64,000 nucleotides of DNA. It comes from Desulfobacula toluolica Tol2 (lineage in GTDB: Bacteria; Desulfobacterota; Desulfobacteria; Desulfobacterales; Desulfobacteraceae). This document shows, piece after piece, positions 1 through 8,402 of this stretch. The notes below the pieces were generated by a model, which searched no databases, was not told the origin of the DNA, and worked only from the letters and a program-made list of their open reading frames with translations. The stretch spans positions 3,495,501 to 3,559,500 of the forward strand of contig NC_018645.1 in the NCBI RefSeq assembly GCF_000307105.1, given 5' to 3'. The number at the start of each line of letters is the position of its first letter. The stretch's first letter is position 1. The translations under genes were made by a program, and so were the position numbers.

Positions 1-1384
1 GTTTTTGGGTCATCTTCAGGTGACCTGCCTGGCTGTAATCAGGCCTGCCATATTCATTGTGTTCAAGCCCGGTTGAAAAAAATATCCCTCCTGGCGTACC
101 AGGAATTGCACGAGGTGAAATCCCGTTTTCAGTGATTTTGTACCTTTTATAGTCTTTAAGCGCCTCTTTATCCGGGGCAATATTTGCATCCAGGTATTTT
201 TGAGGCGGTTTTTGGGGCCTGTCAATATTCTTGATACTGTTGGACAGAAAAAAATCAAGCAGCACCACCACAAGGGTCTGATATTTTTCAGCAAAATACA
301 GCGCCAGGACAGTGGCATCATAACAGGACTTTGTATCCGTGGGTGCAAGGACAATCCTCGGGCAATCCCCTGTCCCGCCTGATACGGCAATATTAAAATC
401 ACTCTGCTCGGTCTTGGTCGGCATTCCTGTAGACGGGCCCGCCCTCTGAGAGTCAATAATAACAGCCGGCACTTCCGCCATAACCGACAATCCTGTAAAC
501 TCCGTCATCAGAGCAAACCCCGGCCCGGATGTGCCTGTCATGGCGCGTTTACCGCCAAACCCGGCACCAATGACAGCACCAATGGCACAAATCTCATCTT
601 CCGTCTGCAGCAGGACACCCCCATGTTTTGGCAATTCTTTGCTCAAGATTTCCATAATTTTTGTGGCAGGAGTGATAGGATATCCCGCATAAAAACAGAG
701 GTTGGCATCCAGCGCAGCCTGTGCCACCAGTTGATTGCCGTTGATAATGAGCTTTTCTTGTTGCTCTGGCAATCTTACATCTTCAAAAGAATAGGAATCA
801 ATTTTTTTAATATTCTCTTTTGTCCAGTCATATCCTTCCAGAAAAGAATTCACATTGGAATCAATCACAACCTGTTTCTTTTTTCCATAACGCGTTTTAA
901 TGGAATCGGTAAACCGGTCTTTATCCACACAAAAAAGGGCGGCAAGCGCCCCAAGAGCAACCATATTCATTCCCCTGGCATTTCCGGCTGCTTTATTGGC
1001 CAGCATATTCAAGGGAATACCATAGGAAACAATGCCGGGTTTTGCCCACCCCACCACACTCGTATCTTCCTCATGGGGTCTGGGCGGCTGGCTGTCAAAT
1101 ATCAAAACACCGGTTTGCTTTAACGAAGGCAGCTGGGATATGGAATGTTTGTCATTTAAGGAAATCAAAACATCGGCAAACTTTCCCGGAGAATAAATAG
1201 GGTCGGAACTGATCCGTGTATGGGCCACACATTTTCCAAACCCTCTTATTTCAGCAGGATACGAATCAAAAGACATGATCTCAAATCCCTGACCGCTCAT
1301 AAACCTGCTCAATATTTCCCCGGCGGAAATGGTTCCTTCTCCTGCACTGCCGCAGATCTCAATAACTATATTAATATCTTTCAT
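1..1384 (-). CDS. 2-oxoacid:ferredoxin oxidoreductase, fused gamma-alpha subunit (partial, 3' end outside window)
   Basis: Reading the minus strand from the ATG at 1384 gives 461 open codons running off the window edge. Residues 1-190 match the gamma subunit of 2-oxoacid:acceptor oxidoreductases (near the start GSAGEGTISAGEI, then a GMNMVALGALAALF helix). After a short linker the alpha subunit begins (YAGYPITPATKIME, later GTSGPGFALMTE and DSQRAGPSTGMPTKTEQ). Fused gamma-alpha polypeptides are usual for KorA-type 2-oxoglutarate or 2-oxoacid enzymes, which oxidatively decarboxylate a 2-oxoacid to acyl-CoA and reduce ferredoxin. The thiamine-diphosphate beta subunit would be expected just left of the window. 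AAGGA lies about 10 nt before the ATG. It is the third gene of a minus-strand operon after the GltD-like and FAD/NAD oxidoreductases. Substrate cannot be read from sequence alone. Confidence 0.9.
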   Translation of the reverse strand, partial: MKDINIVIEICGSAGEGTISAGEILSRFMSGQGFEIMSFDSYPAEIRGFGKCVAHTRISSDPIYSPGKFADVLISLNDKHSISQLPSLKQTGVLIFDSQPPRPHEEDTSVVGWAKPGIVSYGIPLNMLANKAAGNARGMNMVALGALAALFCVDKDRFTDSIKTRYGKKKQVVIDSNVNSFLEGYDWTKENIKKIDSYSFEDVRLPEQQEKLIINGNQLVAQAALDANLCFYAGYPITPATKIMEILSKELPKHGGVLLQTEDEICAIGAVIGAGFGGKRAMTGTSGPGFALMTEFTGLSVMAEVPAVIIDSQRAGPSTGMPTKTEQSDFNIAVSGGTGDCPRIVLAPTDTKSCYDATVLALYFAEKYQTLVVVLLDFFLSNSIKNIDRPQKPPQKYLDANIAPDKEALKDYKRYKITENGISPRAIPGTPGGIFFSTGLEHNEYGRPDYSQAGHLKMTQK

Positions 1385-1414
1385 GAATTTATGATCCTTG
1401 TTTGCGCATTATCG

Positions 1415-2446
1415 TTATAGCTCATCATCAATATCTTCCCACCAGGTGGTCTTGATTTTTACGCCTTCCAAATCAAAATATTTTCTGCCTGTAGATTCGA
1501 CAACCTTATGATCACCCAGAAGGTTCAAGGCTACGGTCTCTCCCTGGGCCACGGCATTGGGCCATCCAATGGAGACGGTATAGCTTTGAATGTCCCGGTT
1601 GTAAATCTGGGCACATGATCCGCATGCATAAATACCGTCAATATTTGTCCTTAAATATTCATCCACAAGAATACCGTGATCCGTATCAATCCCAGATCCT
1701 TTTGCGAAATCGATATTGGGGCTCAAACCGTTAAACGAGAACACCATATCAACATTTTTTTCAATCCCCTTTTGCGTCTTTACCCGGTATGATCCGTTTT
1801 GAGCATCAATTGTTGATATATCATCTTTCACAATAATATCTGAGGTATATTTTGAAAGGCTTCCAACGATCTGCTTCAGCATGGCATCGGTTAAATTATA
1901 AGGCCAGAATGCATTGGGATAGATCAGGACGGTTACGGTTTTTCCCATGTCAGTCAACATTCTTAAAAATTTAAACCCCACAAGATCACCGCCGAAAACA
2001 AAAAAATCCTTTGCTTTTTGAATTTTTTCTTTGTACTCAATCACGTCCGCATATGAGGTGACAAATTTCAAATGATCTGAATAACGGGACATGGACGGCA
2101 GAACCCTTGCCCGGCTTCCCGATGCAATGATGAGCCTGGAATAGCTGATTTTTTCCATGTGCTGCAAAAAAAGAGTTTTTGAATCCGGATCAATTCGTTC
2201 CACTGCCTGTCCACACCGAAGCCTGATATTTTTTTTCCGATAGGATTCCAGGGATGTTACCATGAGTTCTTCTTTGTTGATCTCACCGGCAATAAACCGG
2301 GTCAGCTTTGGTTTATAATAAAAAGCAATACACTCATCGGAAATAATTGTGATTCTGGCATCTTTATTATTTTCACGCAAAATTGCGGCAGCATGATTTC
2401 CTGCAGGTCCGTTTCCAATGATCACATAATGGTCTTTGAAAGGCAT
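1415..2446 (-). CDS. FAD/NAD(P)-binding pyridine nucleotide-disulfide-type oxidoreductase
   Basis: 343 residues with an N-terminal FAD dinucleotide motif (VIIGNGPAGNHAA, residues 8-20), a mid-protein second Rossmann segment near 150 (FFVFGGDLVGF, which is a degenerate GxGxxG), and a C-terminal FAD-contact motif near 285 (IYACGSCAQI). No redox-active CxxC is visible, so it resembles NirB/rubredoxin-reductase-like or NfnB-associated FAD proteins rather than thioredoxin reductases. It sits 30 nt upstream of the KorA-like gene and 29 nt downstream of the GltD-like gene, all on the minus strand. The likely job is passing electrons between NAD(P)H, ferredoxin and the 2-oxoacid oxidoreductase; that role is inferred from context. 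Confidence 0.8.
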   Translation of the reverse strand: MPFKDHYVIIGNGPAGNHAAAILRENNKDARITIISDECIAFYYKPKLTRFIAGEINKEELMVTSLESYRKKNIRLRCGQAVERIDPDSKTLFLQHMEKISYSRLIIASGSRARVLPSMSRYSDHLKFVTSYADVIEYKEKIQKAKDFFVFGGDLVGFKFLRMLTDMGKTVTVLIYPNAFWPYNLTDAMLKQIVGSLSKYTSDIIVKDDISTIDAQNGSYRVKTQKGIEKNVDMVFSFNGLSPNIDFAKGSGIDTDHGILVDEYLRTNIDGIYACGSCAQIYNRDIQSYTVSIGWPNAVAQGETVALNLLGDHKVVESTGRKYFDLEGVKIKTTWWEDIDDEL

Positions 2447-2475
2447 GATTTTCCCCCAAACTTAGGTATCAATTT

Positions 2476-4257
2476 TTATGTATCAATTTCAATGAGTTCA
2501 GTCTTTGTCACACTGATGCAATCCATGGGGCAGACAGCCACGCAATTGCCGCACCGGATACATTTATCATTGTCAATGGCTATGGAGACAACCTTGTTCC
2601 AATCCTTTGTTTCCAGGTATGTGCCATAAGTGCCATCTGCATTGATCGGTACATCTTTGATCATTTTAATACAGTCTTTGGGTGCCACATCAATGCATAA
2701 CGAACAATAGATACAGACCAGCGGATCAATCTCATATTTCAAATTGCAAAGATAGCATCTTTTGGCTTCTTCACGGGCCTGATCATCCTTGTAACCTGTT
2801 TCCACCTCATTGGTGGATTGAGAAAATCTTTCTTGCATATCAAGGGTATTCATCCCGACCTTGCCGATAAAATCATATGATCTCGGCCTGTCTGTTGTTT
2901 CATGGTTCTCAAGCCTGACAACGGTCTGCTTTCTTTGTTCACCAATCAAATATTGATCAACAGCTCTTGCACATTTCCTGCCGCCTGCAATGGCTGAAAT
3001 GACATCAGAAGAGCCGGTCACAAAATCGCCTGCTGCAAAGACTCCATCAATTGATGTGTTATGCCCCTTTTTATCCAGCCCGCCCAAATCGCGGGAAACC
3101 ATATTCCCATCCGGGGTCTGACCCAATGCTGCAATAACACAATCTGCAGGAATTAAAAACCGGGAATTTTCTATGGGAACAGAAACTCGATAAGGCGGGG
3201 TATCGCTTGTTTCCATGCGGGTTCGTACAAATTCAACGGCAGTGACCTTATTATCGATCCCTATAATTTTTGAGGGCTGAACAAGACTGTAGGTCTTAAT
3301 GCCTTCAAACTGTGCTTCATGTTTTTCAGTCTCATCAATCCGCATATATTCAATGGTTTTACGGATATTAATGCTGACATCGGTGCTGCCAAGCCGAAGG
3401 GCGGATCTTGCACAATCAACAGCGGTAAACCCGGCTCCGATAACCACCACCTTGTCTCCCACAAAGGGTGTTTGCCCTTCATTGACCGCTTTCATAAACT
3501 CAAGCCCGTTGTGAACATTTTCAAGTTCTTCACCCGGAATATCAAGTTTTCTCGGACTTACACATCCTGTTGTCACCACAACGGCATCAAAATCTTTTTT
3601 CAACTGATCCAAGGAGATATCAGTGCCGACAGCCGTATTTGTTTTTAATTCAACTCCCAGCCTGAGGATATTTTTGATTTCAAGCATGAGCAGATCCCGT
3701 GGCAGCCTGAATTCTGGAATCCCGTACATCAGCATACCACCTGGTTTTTCCATGCTTTCAAAGATCACCACCTTATGCCCCAGACCGGCAAGATCATGAG
3801 CGGCTGCCAGTCCTGCCGGACCAGAGCCGATAATGACAACTTTTTTATCTGTGGGTGCATAAAGCGCCTCAATAATCCTATGCGAGGCAGGTTTTAAGTC
3901 GGCACAGGATCGTTTTAAATGACAAATCCCCACACTTTGACCATTATCCGGTTCGCCATGGCGACAGGCTGATTCACAAGGCCTTGAGCAGATCCTTCCC
4001 AAAACACCAGGCAGGATATTGGCACTGCGGTTTATTTCATAGGCCCGGCCATATCGTTTTTCATAAATGCACCGGATATAGCCCGGAATATTTGTTTGGG
4101 CAGGACAGGCATCCTGACAGGGAATGCTCTTGGCGACCTGACCAAAATCCCTGACATCGGTTGAGTAAACAATCTGTTTTACAGACTGGGCGGAATAAAT
4201 CTTATTTTTATCCTGAAAGAGTTTTTCTTCTTTGGAATAAAGATCTTTTTTTTTCAA
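2476..4257 (-). CDS. GltD/NfnB-like FAD oxidoreductase with N- and C-terminal Fe-S clusters
   Basis: 593 residues. The N-terminal third has the glutamate synthase small-subunit cysteine pattern (CQDACPAQTNIPGY, then CSRPCESACRHGEPDNG). Next come an FAD motif (VVIIGSGPAGLAAAHDLA, about 140) and an NAD(P)H motif (VVVIGAGFTAVDCAR, about 275). The C-terminus carries ferredoxin-type clusters (CIYCSLC near 530, CIRCGNCVAVCP near 570). This arrangement is typical of the NADPH:acceptor subunits found beside oxidoreductases in sulfate reducers. It is the first gene of the minus-strand 2-oxoacid oxidoreductase operon, with spacing of 29 nt to the next gene. It probably links NAD(P)H to a low-potential ferredoxin pool; glutamate synthesis is unlikely because no large GltB subunit is adjacent. 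Confidence 0.85.
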   Translation of the reverse strand: MKKKDLYSKEEKLFQDKNKIYSAQSVKQIVYSTDVRDFGQVAKSIPCQDACPAQTNIPGYIRCIYEKRYGRAYEINRSANILPGVLGRICSRPCESACRHGEPDNGQSVGICHLKRSCADLKPASHRIIEALYAPTDKKVVIIGSGPAGLAAAHDLAGLGHKVVIFESMEKPGGMLMYGIPEFRLPRDLLMLEIKNILRLGVELKTNTAVGTDISLDQLKKDFDAVVVTTGCVSPRKLDIPGEELENVHNGLEFMKAVNEGQTPFVGDKVVVIGAGFTAVDCARSALRLGSTDVSINIRKTIEYMRIDETEKHEAQFEGIKTYSLVQPSKIIGIDNKVTAVEFVRTRMETSDTPPYRVSVPIENSRFLIPADCVIAALGQTPDGNMVSRDLGGLDKKGHNTSIDGVFAAGDFVTGSSDVISAIAGGRKCARAVDQYLIGEQRKQTVVRLENHETTDRPRSYDFIGKVGMNTLDMQERFSQSTNEVETGYKDDQAREEAKRCYLCNLKYEIDPLVCIYCSLCIDVAPKDCIKMIKDVPINADGTYGTYLETKDWNKVVSIAIDNDKCIRCGNCVAVCPMDCISVTKTELIEIDT

Positions 4258-4392
4258 TATTTACCCCCTAATTCATAATAACTAAAAATTGGGATTAGAA
4301 CAGCATGGCTTTATCATAATTAAGCAACATTAAAAAATTGATCTTTCACCATAAAAATTGGGTATCAAAATTAATGACTGACAGGCAATCGC

Positions 4393-4450
4393 AAAAAAAA
4401 AACGATACACGTTCAATTTAATGGAGAAACGAAAAAGAGTGTACCGTTTT
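4393..4450 (-). terminator. rho-independent terminator candidate after the SLOG-like gene
   Basis: Inverted arms at 4399-4410 and 4439-4450 (11 of 12 paired) with a loop of about 28 nt are followed, on the minus strand, by a run of eight or more T (4393-4400). It lies 46 nt past the stop of the minus-strand gene ending at 4496. The long loop is unusual. Confidence 0.6.
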
Positions 4451-4495
4451 CTACAAAGTCTGTCAAAAAAATTTTACCGATCCAAACACGTTGAT

Positions 4496-5044
4496 TTATG
4501 CTGTAAAGGAACGGCTGAAAAGATCTTCAATCGCTTTTTCACCTTCTTTGGAAAGATTTCTGGTTCCTGTACCACAAAAAGTTTTATGTGAAATCACAGG
4601 TTCATCCGCTACCCATTCATCCCCTTTCCATGTGTACCACCCATTTTTTCCCTGATCAAAAACACTGACAGGTCTGTTAAAAAATTTGGCAAGTTCAACC
4701 CCCCAGCCGGTTCCGCCTTTAACTGTTTTATCAGATTGAATCCAACCGACTGCAACCACCTGATACCCTTTGTTAACCATATGAAAGATAACCTGAAAAA
4801 CTTTTCTGATCTTATCCGCCCGTGAATATCGCCTTCCCATTCGCGCAGAAACGATTTCCATGCTGATATTGCCTTTTTTCAGTTCCTCTTCGCTCAGCAG
4901 TGTAATGTTTTTATCCCGCGAGGGTCTGTGACCTTCAAATGAAAAATTAATTTCATTGATGCCATATTTTTCCGCGCATTTACCAAAAGTTTCTTCTGCA
5001 CCTTTCAGTCCGCCACTGTAGATACTGCATTCGTTATTGTTCAT
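4496..5044 (-). CDS. SLOG/Rossmann-like nucleotide-ligand-binding protein (hypothetical)
   Basis: About 182 residues. A glycine-rich N-terminus (SGGLKGAEETFGKCAEKYG) and a later GTGWGVELAKFF segment followed by a beta-strand and tryptophans (VFDQGKNGWYTW) resemble the DprA/LOG/molybdenum-carrier-like Rossmann group known as SLOG, whose members bind nucleotides or nucleotide-derived ligands. The family call is by pattern only. An upstream ATG at 5062 is in frame, but AGGAG lies between the two ATGs at good spacing for the one at 5044, so I chose 5044. The gene is monocistronic, with a terminator candidate downstream and copy A of the dispersed repeat about 55 nt upstream in the same orientation. 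Confidence 0.5.
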   Translation of the reverse strand: MNNNECSIYSGGLKGAEETFGKCAEKYGINEINFSFEGHRPSRDKNITLLSEEELKKGNISMEIVSARMGRRYSRADKIRKVFQVIFHMVNKGYQVVAVGWIQSDKTVKGGTGWGVELAKFFNRPVSVFDQGKNGWYTWKGDEWVADEPVISHKTFCGTGTRNLSKEGEKAIEDLFSRSFTA

Positions 5045-5100
5045 TTTATGATTTCTCCTCATTTTAACGTTCTGTTAACATAAATTTAGATTTTCCTTAC

Positions 5101-5186
5101 AAACTGCTACGGGCAGACCTGGTCTTTCGCTCAAATTTACCCACAACAAAACAGGAAAGTCACTGTTTGGATTTTTGAAGACTTTC
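5101..5186 (-). repeat. dispersed stem-loop repeat, copy A
   Basis: Read on the minus strand this matches three other places in the window (46141-46252 minus, 59468-59540 plus, 63782-63876 plus). Shared blocks are AGTGACTTT, TTTGTTGTGG, AAGACCAGGTCT, GCCC and AGTT. In this copy GAAAGTC and GACTTTC can pair, and GGGTA can pair with TGCCC. It lies 55 nt before the SLOG-like gene, so it would be in its leader or promoter. Confidence 0.75.
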
Positions 5187-5459
5187 ATATAAAAAAATAT
5201 TTTGTCTTCCCGTGTTGTAACACGGCAACAATTGAACCTCATCTTAAATACAAGCTTTTGTCTCAAAGAAATATTTTACGGTTTACCGGATGCAAGCTCT
5301 GTTTTTTTTGAACAGGCGAAAGTAAATAAGCGAATTTGAAAATTTATGCAAGTGTTTTTTTAAAAAGAATAAAACCAGGTTGTCTGACCCCAAAAAAAAC
5401 ATTGCTTTTTCATCCATTTAATAATAATAGAAGCATTTTCAAAAAATTAGGACAATCAC

Positions 5460-6317
5460 ATGAAATTACAAAACTTAACCTATTTGATCCCCTGGAATCT
5501 TTTTTTAATCACACTGGGAAGTATTATCTTTGGTATCGGACTCAAAGCCGTTGTGATTCCAAATCAAATGATTACCGGCGGATTTTCAGGTGCAGGAATT
5601 TTACTTTTTTATTACACCAATTTTTTAACACCCGGCACCTGGTATTTGATTTTAAATATCCCTGTATTTATTCTCGGATGGCTGTTTATCAGCAGGCGAT
5701 TTTTATTGTACAGTCTCTACGGAACAATTGTACTGACCCTTGTCATTGATTTAATCCAGATTGAGTTTCCCATCAAGGATCTTGTGCTTGCCGTATTAGC
5801 GGGCGGAACGCTAACCGGCGCAGGTTCCGGCATTATCTTTCGCTCCCTTGGATCTGCCGGCGGCAACGATATTATCTCCGTTATTTTAAACCAGAAATAT
5901 GCCGTCCGTATCGGGACATACAATTTTGTTTTTAATTTTGTTTTATTCCTTTTTTCCTTTGGTAAAATGGATACAAATCTGATTTTATACTCCATGGCCA
6001 TGAGTTATATCTCCTCCCAGGTGATTGAATATTTCATGACCCTGTTTAACCAGAGAAAAATGATTTTTATTGTTTCAAACAATCCCAGACAAATCTCACA
6101 TGAAATAATGAACAAACTCAAACGGGGAGTAACTTTTATAAAAGGAGAAGGAGCCCACTCAGGACTGGAAAAAGATATCATCCTGACGGTTGTCAATACG
6201 TTTCAGATCAAACGAATTGAAGAAATTGCCTTTGCAATTGATCCGGATGCGTTCTTGATTACGGAAAACACCTTTAATGTTCTTGGAAAAGGATTTTCCA
6301 AACGTAAGGTTTATTAA
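5460..6317 (+). CDS. YitT family membrane protein (DUF161 + DUF2179)
   Basis: 285 residues. The first about 190 residues hold five or six hydrophobic segments, with the family feature GGFSGAGILLFY near 40 and SLGSAGGNDIIS near 130. The last 90 residues form the soluble DUF2179 domain (KRGVTFIKGEGAHSG, then DPDAFLITENTFNVLGKGF). This is the usual YitT length and layout. Function is unknown in the family; it is a cytoplasmic-membrane protein with a cytosolic regulatory-looking domain. AGGA lies 7 nt before the ATG. It stands alone between two larger intergenic regions, diverging from the SLOG-like gene. Confidence 0.85.
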   Translation: MKLQNLTYLIPWNLFLITLGSIIFGIGLKAVVIPNQMITGGFSGAGILLFYYTNFLTPGTWYLILNIPVFILGWLFISRRFLLYSLYGTIVLTLVIDLIQIEFPIKDLVLAVLAGGTLTGAGSGIIFRSLGSAGGNDIISVILNQKYAVRIGTYNFVFNFVLFLFSFGKMDTNLILYSMAMSYISSQVIEYFMTLFNQRKMIFIVSNNPRQISHEIMNKLKRGVTFIKGEGAHSGLEKDIILTVVNTFQIKRIEEIAFAIDPDAFLITENTFNVLGKGFSKRKVY

Positions 6318-6952
6318 TAAGGAATAAAACAAAGCTTATTACAATTTGTGAGCCATCTACCAGGTATTAATTGTGATAAGACTCTTCGAATTTAACGTTT
6401 ACGGACGCAATTGCCTATAAGTACCAGAGCATAAATAATTCCAAAAAATATGAAAGACACCAAATCATCTAAAAAAATATCGGATTAATTTTGGCCTGGT
6501 ACTTATTCAGACTATTATTACGCTAAACCCTGTTCGCTTTATTTAATACGTCTATGTAAAAATTTTACTATTTTTATGTATTTTTTTTCACATTAAACCA
6601 GGTTGCCCATCACACCACACCCATAAAATCGAAGACAGCCAATGATATCAAGTTTTTATAGCAATACGATTAATTGGCACGTAAATTGCTTAAATATTAT
6701 ATAAACAGCTACTTTTCTGCCTGTATCCCTCTATTATGTTTCCACCATATCCCCCTCATATTCGAAATCAAATTTTTATCTGTTGCAATTAAATAGTTCT
6801 GTACTTTTTTTAATAAAAATTTTTTATGAATTATTTTTCATGACGAAAGGAGGTGAATAAAACTTTATGAGGCAATGTTACAAGGATATTGATTTCATAA
6901 TATCCATCTCACAAACTTAAATTATATTTATATACTGAAAAAAGGAAGAAAT
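6318..6952. other. 635-bp intergenic region with sigma-54 promoter and long leader
   Basis: No convincing gene. It contains an 11-bp inverted repeat (ATAAGTACCAG at about 6417 and its complement near 6507), a sigma-54 promoter at 6674-6690, and a ~250-nt leader to the PEP-CTERM gene. Inside the leader a strong Shine-Dalgarno (AAGGAGGTGA, 6848-6857) precedes an ATG at 6867 opening a 17-codon frame that stops at 6920. Confidence 0.6.
6674..6690 (+). promoter_or_regulatory. sigma-54 (-24/-12) promoter of the PEP-CTERM gene
   Basis: TTGGCACG-N4-TTGCT is an exact match to the sigma-54 consensus, with GG and GC at correct spacing. Transcription would start near 6702, leaving a leader of about 250 nt. 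Sigma-54 promoters, driven by the PrsK/PrsR system, are established for many PEP-CTERM genes. Confidence 0.85.
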
Positions 6953-8242
6953 ATGAAAAAATTTTTATTAATACTTTTAGTTACTTTGCTGCTGCCATCC
7001 ATTTTAATGGCAGCAACAGAAGCTGAAAAAAGGACAGCTATCGACAATGGTTTAGCCTATCTCGCTACAACCCAAAACGCCAATGGTTCATTCGACGGTG
7101 GAGGATTAGACTATTTGATATCCCAGACCGGATCAGCTCTTCTTGCCTTTTTGGAGGAAAAAGACAACTGGGGCACAAATGCAGCCGCATATCAGACGGT
7201 AGTGGACAAAGGCCTGAGCTATCTTCTGGAAAATGCCAATGTGGTTGGTATCACTCCACAAACGCACGGTAATCCGGACGGTGACGGCAACGGAGTGGGT
7301 GTAAAGTTTTATCCGGGTGTAATTAATAGTCGTGACACCTATGTCACAGGGCTCGTGCTTCCGGCCATCGCCTCTTCCGGGACGCCGGATGCACTGGTAA
7401 CAACAGGACCATTGGCCGGCAGGACCGACGGAACCGGTGCAGGCGGTGCATGGACATATAAAGACGTGGTACAGAACACCATTGACTACTTTTCCTTTGG
7501 TCAAACTGAAAACGCCGGCACTATGGATGGAGGATGGAGATACTATGCCAATTATGGCAACTCCGATCAATCCACCACCCAGTGGCCGGTTATATCATCT
7601 CTATACGCCTCCAAGATGGGCGTCTCCACCCCCGGCTTCGTGGGAACCGAACTGGACAAATGGATCAACAATATCCAGTATCCTGATGGAGGAGCTGGAT
7701 ATTATCCTACCGATTACGGCACCCGCTATGGCGAGATGAACGAGACCGGCGCACTGCTCATCGAACAGGCTTTCCGGGGTTTGGGTGTTGGCAATGCAAA
7801 TGTTGATGCAGCGTTAGCTTACATCAACAGTGGTTGGCTATGGTCATTAGGCTCAGGCGGCAGCTATGACGGGAATTTTGGACATCCATATGCCATGTGG
7901 GCCATTTACAAAGGCCTTGATTTGACCATCGGCCGTGATGACATGACCACCATCACCAATCTCCATGGCGATCCAGGCGATGTGGACAACCCGTCCCACG
8001 GGTGGAACTGGTGGGAAGATTATTGCGAAAGCCTTGTTAGCAGCCAAGCCGCTAATGGTAGTTGGGCAGGCTATTCCTCTTGGGGGACGGGTCTGGCGAC
8101 CCCTTGGTTCATCAATATCCTTGCAGGCACTACAATTCCAGATGGCAATGGGGAAAATATAATCCCAGAACCTGCAACCATGCTCCTTTTTGGACTTGGA
8201 CTGCTGGGAATAGCCGGAATTTCAAGAAGAAAAAAGAACTAA
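6953..8242 (+). CDS. PEP-CTERM sorted exported protein with terpenoid-cyclase-like toroid repeats
   Basis: 429 residues. A signal peptide (MKKFLLILLVTLLLPSILMA) leads a mature region with repeated motifs of the prenyltransferase/squalene-cyclase alpha-alpha toroid: NGSFDGGG near 45, MDGGWRYY near 190, PDGGAGYY near 245 and NGSWAGYSSWGTGLAT near 370. The C-terminus is a textbook PEP-CTERM sorting signal: PEPATM, a hydrophobic helix, then SRRKKN. Such proteins are cleaved by an exosortase (EpsH/XrtA), which is not in this window, and reach the outer surface or extracellular polysaccharide. Catalytic Asp motifs of true cyclases are not apparent, so a structural or glycan-binding role is more likely. 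GGAAG lies before the ATG. Confidence 0.85.
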   Translation: MKKFLLILLVTLLLPSILMAATEAEKRTAIDNGLAYLATTQNANGSFDGGGLDYLISQTGSALLAFLEEKDNWGTNAAAYQTVVDKGLSYLLENANVVGITPQTHGNPDGDGNGVGVKFYPGVINSRDTYVTGLVLPAIASSGTPDALVTTGPLAGRTDGTGAGGAWTYKDVVQNTIDYFSFGQTENAGTMDGGWRYYANYGNSDQSTTQWPVISSLYASKMGVSTPGFVGTELDKWINNIQYPDGGAGYYPTDYGTRYGEMNETGALLIEQAFRGLGVGNANVDAALAYINSGWLWSLGSGGSYDGNFGHPYAMWAIYKGLDLTIGRDDMTTITNLHGDPGDVDNPSHGWNWWEDYCESLVSSQAANGSWAGYSSWGTGLATPWFINILAGTTIPDGNGENIIPEPATMLLFGLGLLGIAGISRRKKN

Positions 8243-8260
8243 CTTTATCCGATTATTCAC

Positions 8261-8298
8261 ACAGGGAAAGCAGGCGATTTTCTGCCTGCTTTCCCTGT
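8261..8298 (+). terminator. 15-bp perfect hairpin after the PEP-CTERM gene
   Basis: Arms 8261-8275 and 8284-8298 are perfectly complementary with an 8-nt loop. No T-run follows, so it may stabilise the 3' end or partly terminate while allowing read-through to the TPR gene 105 nt on. Confidence 0.55.
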
Positions 8299-8402
8299 AG
8301 TTCCTGTTGTATCGATTTTTATTAATATTATAAAAAGCTCAACTCCAGATAACATAGGTTCTAAATAGCTGCTATAACTCACCATCTTTGAAAGGAATTA
8401 AA

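Noticed and set aside
16-456. Long minus-strand open frame at the window start
   Set aside because: It is a shadow of the 2-oxoacid oxidoreductase, whose true frame covers 1-1384 without stops and carries the family motifs.
6867-6920. 17-codon frame after a strong Shine-Dalgarno in the PEP-CTERM leader
   Set aside because: Spacing to the ATG is long (about 13 nt) and there is no conservation evidence, so not listed as a gene; mentioned as an observation only.
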